From the NCBI GenBank assembly GCA_004556745.1, contig SFFY01000064.1, forward strand, positions 1 through 10,090: a stretch of 10,090 bases of DNA. Direction: 5' to 3'. Numbering within the stretch: position 1 is the stretch's first letter; every line of letters starts with the position of its first letter. Source of the DNA: Bacteroidales bacterium. Its GTDB lineage: Bacteria; Bacteroidota; Bacteroidia; Bacteroidales; Bacteroidaceae. The translations under genes were made by a program, and so were the position numbers. Shown piece after piece: positions 5,413-10,090 of this stretch. The notes beneath the pieces are model-generated. The model ran no database searches. It was given only the letters and a program-made list of their open reading frames with translations, and was not told where the DNA came from.

Positions 5413-6447
5413 ATGGGATTCTTTTCAAATTTATTTTCTTTCACGCAGGAATTGGCCATCGACCTCGGCACAGCCAACACGGTCATCATAGCCGACGGCA
5501 GCATTGCTGTCAACGAGCCTTCTGTCGTTGCGCTCGACCAGCATTCTGAAAAGATGATTGCTGTGGGCGACCGCGCAAAGTTGATGTACGAAAAGACGAA
5601 CAACCGCATCCGTGTGATTCGTCCCCTGCGTGACGGCGTGATTGCCGACTTCAATGCCTGCGAGCAAATGCTGCGCGGCCTTATTAAGAAGGTACACAAA
5701 GGGCATCGCCTCTTCTCGCCTTCACTACGCATGGTTATCGGTGTGCCTTCCGGCTCAACCGAAGTTGAACTGCGTGCCGTGCGCGACTCTGCCGAGCATG
5801 CCGGCGGCCGCGACGTGTTCCTCCTTTATGAACCCATGGCTGCTGCCATCGGTATCGGCCTCGACGTGAATGCGCCCGAAGGCAATATGGTGGTAGACAT
5901 CGGCGGCGGTACGACGGAGATTGCCGTGATTTCGCTCGGCGGCATCGTGTCGAACAACTCTATCAAGATGGCAGGCGACGACTTCACCGCCGACATTCAG
6001 GAATATATGAGCCGCCAGCACAACGTGCGCGTCAGCGAACGCATGGCCGAGCGCATCAAGATTAACGTAGGTTCCGCGCTGACCGACCTCGGCGACAAGC
6101 AGCCCGAGAACTACATCGTGCATGGCCCGAACAAAATCACGACGATGCCGATGGAGGTGCCCGTGTGCTATCAGGAAATCGCCCACTGCCTCGAAAAGAG
6201 CATTGCCAAAATCGAGCAGGCCGTGATCAACGCCCTCGAAAACACGCCGCCCGAACTCTATGCCGACATCGTGAAGAACGGTATCTACCTCACCGGCGGC
6301 GGCGCATTGCTGCGCGGGCTGGACAAGCGACTGACCGACAAAATCAACATCCCCTTCCACGTGGCAGAAGACCCCTTGCTCTGCGTGGCGAAAGGTACGG
6401 GCATCGCTCTGAAGAATGTGGATAAGTTCACATTCTTGATGAGATAA
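5413..6447 (+). CDS. mreB: rod-shape determining protein MreB
   Basis: A 344-residue bacterial actin of normal length. It forms ATP-dependent membrane-attached filaments that guide the elongasome. The amphipathic N-terminus MGFFSNLFSF fits membrane binding. Phosphate-1 loop AIDLGTANT (15-23), phosphate-2 region VVDIGGGTTEIAVISLGG (about 160-177) and adenosine motif TGGGALLRGLD near the C-terminus are intact. Other MreB hallmarks are RPLRDGVIADF, VIGVPSG and YEPMAAAIG. It starts 17 bases after the purH-type stop, so the two are co-transcribed. The stop is followed by a 147-bp gap with two hairpins before mreC, which could give mreB a higher transcript level than the genes after it. Confidence 0.96.
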   Translation: MGFFSNLFSFTQELAIDLGTANTVIIADGSIAVNEPSVVALDQHSEKMIAVGDRAKLMYEKTNNRIRVIRPLRDGVIADFNACEQMLRGLIKKVHKGHRLFSPSLRMVIGVPSGSTEVELRAVRDSAEHAGGRDVFLLYEPMAAAIGIGLDVNAPEGNMVVDIGGGTTEIAVISLGGIVSNNSIKMAGDDFTADIQEYMSRQHNVRVSERMAERIKINVGSALTDLGDKQPENYIVHGPNKITTMPMEVPVCYQEIAHCLEKSIAKIEQAVINALENTPPELYADIVKNGIYLTGGGALLRGLDKRLTDKINIPFHVAEDPLLCVAKGTGIALKNVDKFTFLMR

Positions 6448-6465
6448 TTTATATTAGACTTTTTC

Positions 6466-6507
6466 AAACAAGTAAGCAAGACAGGCGTTTGTCTTGTTTA
6501 CTTGTTT
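6466..6507. repeat. 18-bp-arm hairpin between mreB and mreC built from octamer-like repeats
   Basis: AAACAAGTAAGCAAGACA (6466-6483) pairs with TGTCTTGTTTACTTGTTT (6490-6507) at all 18 positions, with a single G-U, and the loop is only six bases. The right arm holds TTGTTTAC, a unit of the TYGTYTAC family seen at 3214 and 4034. The left arm is essentially the same family on the other strand. Bases 6448-6594 contain no plausible gene. Confidence 0.75.
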
Positions 6508-6525
6508 ATTGGCATTTATCAGGCT

Positions 6526-6551
6526 GGGCGTAGGCATACGCCCCTGCTTTT
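6526..6551 (+). terminator. terminator-like hairpin in the mreB-mreC gap
   Basis: GGGCGTA (6526-6532) pairs perfectly with TACGCCC (6537-6543) around GGCA, extended across a three-base bulge by CAG (6520-6522) with CTG (6544-6546). It is followed by CTTTTAATAAAT. It could act as a partial terminator or an mRNA-stabilising 3' end for mreB. A further small stem, GGCGC (6569-6573) with GCGCC (6581-6585), lies just before the mreC start. Confidence 0.5.
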
Positions 6552-6594
6552 AATAAATCATTCCCACCGGCGCAGGTTTCGCGCCCTTACCACC

Positions 6595-7446
6595 GTGCGC
6601 AATCTTCTCGATTTTCTTAGAAAATACAGTTATGTGTTCCTGTTCCTGATTTTGGAACTGGTGAGCTTGGCGATGCTGTTCCGTTTCAACAGTTATCAAG
6701 GCAGCGTGTGGTACACCGCCGCCAATGCCGCCGTGGCGCGGGTGAACGGCTGGTACTACGGCATATTTTCCTATCTCAACTTGGAAAACGTGAACCGCGA
6801 CCTGACCGAAGAGAACATTCGCCTGCAACGCGAGAGCGACGCCCTGCGCGAGGCCCTGATGAGCGTAACGCGCGACACCACCGTGACCGAACAACTGATG
6901 CTCGAACACCTGCGCGACTTCCGCCTCATTCCCGCCACCGTGGTGAGCAACACGCAGAGCACGGGCGGCAGCCTCTTGGTGATTGACAAGGGCACCGCCG
7001 AGGGCATCCGCCCCGAAATGGGCGTGGTGGGCGGCGGCGGAGTGGTGGGCATCGTCTACCTGACGGGGCGGCACCACTCGCTCGTCATTCCCGTGACCAA
7101 CAGCAAGTCGAGCATCAGCTGCCGCGTGCGCGGGCAGCGCTACTTCGGCTACTTGCAATGGAGCGCCGGCGACATGATGCACGCCTATGTGGACGATTTT
7201 CCTAGATATGCCAAAGTGAAAAAGGGCGAGGCGGTGGAAACCAGCGGCTACTCCTCCGTATTTCCGCCGGGCATCTTCGTGGGGCGCATCTCAGGCATCG
7301 AAAACTCCCCCGACGGACAATCTTATAAATTGAACATCGTGCTGGGCACGCATTTCGGCAACCTGCGCGACGTTTCGGTGGTAGCAACGCCCTATAAGGC
7401 GGAAATTGACACGCTCAAGGCGCATGCACATTTTGAAGAAGAATAA
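6595..7446 (+). CDS. mreC: rod-shape determining protein MreC, GTG start
   Basis: A 283-residue bitopic membrane protein that links MreB to the periplasmic synthases and activates PBP2/RodA. From GTG 6595 the N-terminus reads MRNLLDFLRKYSYVFLFLI, the usual short cytoplasmic start of Bacteroidales MreC, with one membrane helix at about 13-29 and then FNSYQGSVWYTAANA. A coiled coil follows (about 62-90, LENVNRDLTEENIRLQRES), then the beta-rich periplasmic domain (IPATVVSN, VIDKGTAEGIRPEMGVVG, FPPGIFVGRISGIE). The frame is open upstream to TTG 6502, but that start lies inside the hairpin at 6466-6507 and would add 31 basic residues encoded by hairpin DNA, so I reject it. mreD follows after three bases. 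Confidence 0.9.
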   Translation: MRNLLDFLRKYSYVFLFLILELVSLAMLFRFNSYQGSVWYTAANAAVARVNGWYYGIFSYLNLENVNRDLTEENIRLQRESDALREALMSVTRDTTVTEQLMLEHLRDFRLIPATVVSNTQSTGGSLLVIDKGTAEGIRPEMGVVGGGGVVGIVYLTGRHHSLVIPVTNSKSSISCRVRGQRYFGYLQWSAGDMMHAYVDDFPRYAKVKKGEAVETSGYSSVFPPGIFVGRISGIENSPDGQSYKLNIVLGTHFGNLRDVSVVATPYKAEIDTLKAHAHFEEE

Positions 7447-7449
7447 AAT

Positions 7450-7959
7450 ATGATACAGACGATATTTGCGCGTTTCGGCTGGTTCGTCCTGCTACTTGCC
7501 TTGCAGGTGTTCGTGTTCAACCACGTCCATATTCTCGGCATTGCCACGCCGATGCCCTATTTCTATTTCCTCCTTATCCTCTCCGCCGACACGCCCCGGT
7601 GGTTGTACGTGCTGCTGGGGTTTGTGATGGGCTTTCTCATCGACCTCTTTGCAGGCACGCCGGGCGTGGCGGCTGGCGCGATGACGTTCGACGGTTTCGC
7701 CGTGCCTTGGTTGCTGCGCGTGTTTCTGCCCTCTGACCGCGACGACGACAGCCTCATGTCGTCGGTGAAGGCCATGGAGTGGAGCGGTTTCCTAAAAATC
7801 GCCGCCATCATGTCGCTTCTGCATTGCGCGGTGTTCTTCCTGCTCGAATGCTTCTCTTTCTTCGACACTGCGCTGCTCCTGATGAACATTGCCGGCAGCA
7901 CGCTTATCACGTTCTTGATGGCCATTGCCATAGAACTTATCCGCAGCAAGGTTTCTTAA
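7450..7959 (+). CDS. mreD: rod-shape determining protein MreD
   Basis: A 169-residue, very hydrophobic inner-membrane protein of the elongasome, identified by position between mreC and mrdA and by MreD-like features: N-terminal helix FGWFVLLLALQVFVFNHVHI, then TPMPYFYFLLIL, the conserved helix with GFVMGFLIDLFAGTPGVAAGA, and a C-terminal helix ending IAIELIRSKVS. About five membrane segments are visible. The ATG is three bases after the mreC stop, so translation is probably coupled. MreD's biochemical role is not settled; it is needed with MreC for rod-shape growth. Confidence 0.9.
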   Translation: MIQTIFARFGWFVLLLALQVFVFNHVHILGIATPMPYFYFLLILSADTPRWLYVLLGFVMGFLIDLFAGTPGVAAGAMTFDGFAVPWLLRVFLPSDRDDDSLMSSVKAMEWSGFLKIAAIMSLLHCAVFFLLECFSFFDTALLLMNIAGSTLITFLMAIAIELIRSKVS

Positions 7960-7968
7960 AATATCATT

Positions 7969-9825
7969 ATGTCAGCATCGCCACAACTGGAAAACCGAAA
8001 GTTCGTTATCGGCGGCATAGCCGTCGGTATCATCTTCGTGTACCTTGTGCGCCTTTTTACCTTGCAGCTGCTTAGCGACGACTATAAGAAGAATGCCGAC
8101 TCTAACGCCTTCCGCAAAGAAATTCTGTATCCCTCGCGCGGCCTGATTTACGACCGCAACGGCAACCTGCTCGTCTACAACGAGCCTTCTTATAATATTA
8201 TGGTAGTGATGAACGACCAGCGCGGCGTGGACACGCTCGACTTCTGCGAAACGGTCGGCATCACCCGCGAGTTCTATATCCGCCGCATGGCAGAGATTAA
8301 AGACCCTGCCAAAAACCCCGGCTATTCCCGCTACACGCCGCAGCTCTTCATGAGCCAAATACCCGCGCGGGAGTTCTCCCTTTTCAAGGAAAAGCTCTTC
8401 CGCTTCAATGGGTTCAGTGCCGTGAAACGTTCCACGCGCCACTATGCCAAGGGCAGCGGGGCGCACGTGCTGGGCGATGTGGGCGAGATTAGTGAAAAAG
8501 AACTCGAAAATGATAGCGACCGCTACTATCAGAGCGGCGACTTTATCGGCAAACTCGGCGTAGAACGTTCCTACGAGCGGCAACTGCGCGGGGAGAAGGG
8601 TATGCGCATCATGCTCCGCGATGTACGCGGCCGTACGCAGGGGCATTATCAGAACGGGCGGTACGACAAAGCCCCCGTGCCGGGCAAGAACCTCACGCTC
8701 GGCATCGACCACGACCTGCAACTCCTTGCCGAGCGGTTGCTCGAAGGCAAAATAGGCGCCATCGTCGCTATCGAGCCGAGTACGGGCGAAATCCTCTGCA
8801 TGGCTTCTTCGCCTACCTACGACCCGCGCATCATGGTGGGACGCGAGCGCGGCAAGAACCATTTGATGCTCAGCAAGGACACGCGCCGCCCCCTGCTCAA
8901 CCGCGCCATAATGGGCCTTTACCCGCCGGGATCTACCTTCAAACTCACGCAAGCCCTGCTCGGACTTCAGGAAGGCAGCATCAATCCCGAAATATCTTTT
9001 CCGTGCAGCCACGGTTTCAACTATAAGGGTCTACACGTAGGTTGCCACGGGCACGCCTCGCCCATTCCGCTCGTGCCGGCCATTGGCACGTCGTGCAACT
9101 CCTATTTCTGCTGGAATCTCTACCGCATGTTGAGCAACCGTGCCAAGTACGGCTCCGTGCAGGCAGCCATGACGCGCTGGAAAGACCACCTCGTGGCAAT
9201 GGGCTTCGGTTACAAGCTTGGTGTGGACCTGCCGGGTGAGCGCAGGGGCATGATTCCCAATGCCGATTATTACGACAAGGCTTATAAGAAGTCGTGGAAC
9301 GGCCTTACGGTGATTTCCATCGCCATCGGTCAGGGCGAGGTCACCGCCACGCCGCTGCAAATCGCAAACCTTGCCGCCACCATCGCCAACAGGGGCTGGT
9401 TTATCACGCCCCACGTGGTGCGCTCCGTGCAGGACGAGCAACTGGACACGCTGTATACGAAGAAGCGCCACACGCTGGTCGACCCGCACTACTACGACTA
9501 TGCCGTAGCCGGTATGCGCCGCGCCGTGACAAACGGCACCTGTCATGCGGCGAACATTCCCGGCTATGAGGTATGCGGCAAGACGGGTACGGCGCAGAAC
9601 CGAGGTCACGACCATTCCGCCTTCATGGGCTTTGCGCCGATGAACAATCCGCGCATCGCCGTTGCCGTCTACGTGGAGAACGGCGGCTTCGGCAATGTCT
9701 ACGGAGTACCGCTCGGCGCGCTCATCATGGAGCAATACCTCAACGGCAGCCTCTCGCCCGAGTCGGAGCAGAAGGCCGAAGCCTTCCGCCAGCGGCACAT
9801 ACAATATCCCGATTATGCGAGATAG
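7969..9825 (+). CDS. mrdA: penicillin-binding protein 2 (elongation-specific transpeptidase)
   Basis: A 618-residue class B penicillin-binding protein that cross-links peptidoglycan during elongation together with RodA. It has one N-terminal membrane anchor (about 12-35), the pedestal domain starting SRGLIYDRNGNLL (56-68), and a C-terminal transpeptidase domain. Active-site motifs are intact: SxxK is S322-T-F-K325 in PPGSTFK, SxN is S375-C-N377, and KTG is K538-T-G540 in CGKTGTAQN. Between SxxK and SxN is a Cys/His cluster (C346, H348, H356, C359, H360, H362, C376) suggesting a metal site near the active centre. It starts nine bases after mreD. rodA, usually next in this order, is not the following gene. 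Confidence 0.95.
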   Translation: MSASPQLENRKFVIGGIAVGIIFVYLVRLFTLQLLSDDYKKNADSNAFRKEILYPSRGLIYDRNGNLLVYNEPSYNIMVVMNDQRGVDTLDFCETVGITREFYIRRMAEIKDPAKNPGYSRYTPQLFMSQIPAREFSLFKEKLFRFNGFSAVKRSTRHYAKGSGAHVLGDVGEISEKELENDSDRYYQSGDFIGKLGVERSYERQLRGEKGMRIMLRDVRGRTQGHYQNGRYDKAPVPGKNLTLGIDHDLQLLAERLLEGKIGAIVAIEPSTGEILCMASSPTYDPRIMVGRERGKNHLMLSKDTRRPLLNRAIMGLYPPGSTFKLTQALLGLQEGSINPEISFPCSHGFNYKGLHVGCHGHASPIPLVPAIGTSCNSYFCWNLYRMLSNRAKYGSVQAAMTRWKDHLVAMGFGYKLGVDLPGERRGMIPNADYYDKAYKKSWNGLTVISIAIGQGEVTATPLQIANLAATIANRGWFITPHVVRSVQDEQLDTLYTKKRHTLVDPHYYDYAVAGMRRAVTNGTCHAANIPGYEVCGKTGTAQNRGHDHSAFMGFAPMNNPRIAVAVYVENGGFGNVYGVPLGALIMEQYLNGSLSPESEQKAEAFRQRHIQYPDYAR

Positions 9826-9868
9826 GCGGGGCGCACGCAAATTATATATTGTAAGATATACATTGACT
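9826..9868 (+). other. short AT-rich junction after mrdA
   Basis: After GGGGCGC the composition drops abruptly to AT-rich (AAATTATATATTGTAAG), marking the border between the mre operon and the following small gene. No clear terminator is seen, and no TAnnTTTG box. Confidence 0.4.
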
Positions 9869-10087
9869 ATGGATAAGAATATATTGGAATTTGTTACGTT
9901 TGCCATTGGTTGCGTAGCAGAAAGGTTGCACAAGAGTCCTGCGGAAATATACAAAGTATTTAAGCAGGCCAATGTCATTGCCGGTTATTTGGTTCCAGCA
10001 TACGATGTGTTGCATACTTTCGGTCGCCAATATTTGGTAGACGATGTTTTGGACTTTATAAAAGAGAAAGGAGTAAATCTATGCTAA
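9869..10087 (+). CDS. DUF3791 family small protein
   Basis: A 72-residue protein starting MDKNILEFVTFAIGCVAERL, with KSPAEIYKVFKQANVIAGYLVPAYDVLHT (22-50) and a C-terminal QYLVDDVLDFIKEKGV (54-69). The pattern (N-terminal helix, KSxxEIYxxF, Y-xxP-xYDVLHT, DDV-x-FIKEKGV) matches DUF3791 as I remember it. Members are often found next to DUF3990 genes in gut Bacteroidetes and Firmicutes, in pairs suspected to be toxin-antitoxin or related modules; that role is not proven. The DNA is AT-rich, unlike the preceding genes, suggesting transfer. ATG 9869 begins the conserved helix. The TAA overlaps the first seven bases of the next gene, so translation is probably coupled. Confidence 0.75.
   Translation: MDKNILEFVTFAIGCVAERLHKSPAEIYKVFKQANVIAGYLVPAYDVLHTFGRQYLVDDVLDFIKEKGVNLC
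10067..10073 (+). promoter_or_regulatory. strong Shine-Dalgarno sequence AAAGGAG
   Basis: AAAGGAG lies seven bases before ATG 10081, inside the end of the DUF3791 gene. No other gene in the window has such a clear site, and Bacteroidetes rarely use one. It supports a start at 10081 and hints at foreign origin or high translation. Confidence 0.6.
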
Positions 10088-10090
10088 TAT
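10081..10090 (+). CDS. start of a downstream gene cut by the window edge (possibly DUF3990)
   Basis: ATG CTA ATA T begins in a different frame from the DUF3791 gene and overlaps its stop by seven bases, with a strong ribosome site upstream. Only Met-Leu-Ile can be read. DUF3990 proteins, common partners of DUF3791, typically begin with a short hydrophobic stretch leading to LYHGS, which is compatible but unproven. Confidence 0.4.

Noticed and set aside
7972..9012. Long minus-strand open frame (346 codons) opposite mrdA
   Set aside because: It is a shadow of GC-rich coding DNA; its translation matches no family and the + strand gene is unambiguous. The other long minus-strand frames were rejected for the same reason.
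9662..9868. Upstream extension of the DUF3791 gene into mrdA
   Set aside because: The open frame continues back into mrdA, but the added residues are low-complexity shadow translation; the conserved helix starts at ATG 9869.

Overview
The window reads as a chromosomal segment of a Bacteroidales bacterium. The evidence is: core genes of that order in familiar order (DUF3822 before rsmD; a purH-type gene before mreB-mreC-mreD-mrdA); start codons preceded by A/T-rich leaders with almost no Shine-Dalgarno sequences; and two exact matches to the Bacteroidetes -7 promoter box TAnnTTTG (TAACTTTG at 397 and 4753). Coding DNA is fairly GC-rich with strong use of GCC, CGC and GGC codons. Both window ends are clearly AT-richer. 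Every confident gene is on the + strand. I cannot name the genus.

Bases 1-461 hold no confident gene but much structure. There are four palindromes in exact 21-bp register, then three A-rich 21-bp repeats. A reading frame is open through all of these to base 259. A 103-bp element bounded by 12-bp perfect inverted repeats follows, then the promoter of the first real gene. From 462 to 1864 lie a TetR-family regulator and the fatty-acid-synthesis reductase FabG. A 23-bp inverted repeat immediately after the regulator's -7 box is a plausible operator.

A hairpin after fabG is followed by a compact cluster: an RluA-family pseudouridine synthase, a 58-residue DUF4250 protein starting at TTG, a VanZ-like membrane protein, a DUF3822 protein and the 16S rRNA methyltransferase RsmD. 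Arrays of the octamer TYGTYTAC sit directly in front of the last two start codons. A perfect palindrome ends this block.

A new promoter near 4753 drives a stand-alone IMP cyclohydrolase domain (the N-terminal half of PurH) and the cell-elongation genes mreB, mreC, mreD and mrdA (PBP2). These place peptidoglycan synthesis along the cell body. A long 18-bp-arm hairpin and a terminator-like hairpin separate mreB from mreC, whose true start is probably GTG 6595.

Where rodA would usually follow mrdA there is instead an AT-rich small gene of the DUF3791 family. It overlaps the first codons of another gene that has a strong Shine-Dalgarno sequence and is cut by the window edge. This looks like the start of a DUF3791/DUF3990-type two-gene module inserted at the end of the elongasome operon, and it is the most likely accessory system in the window.
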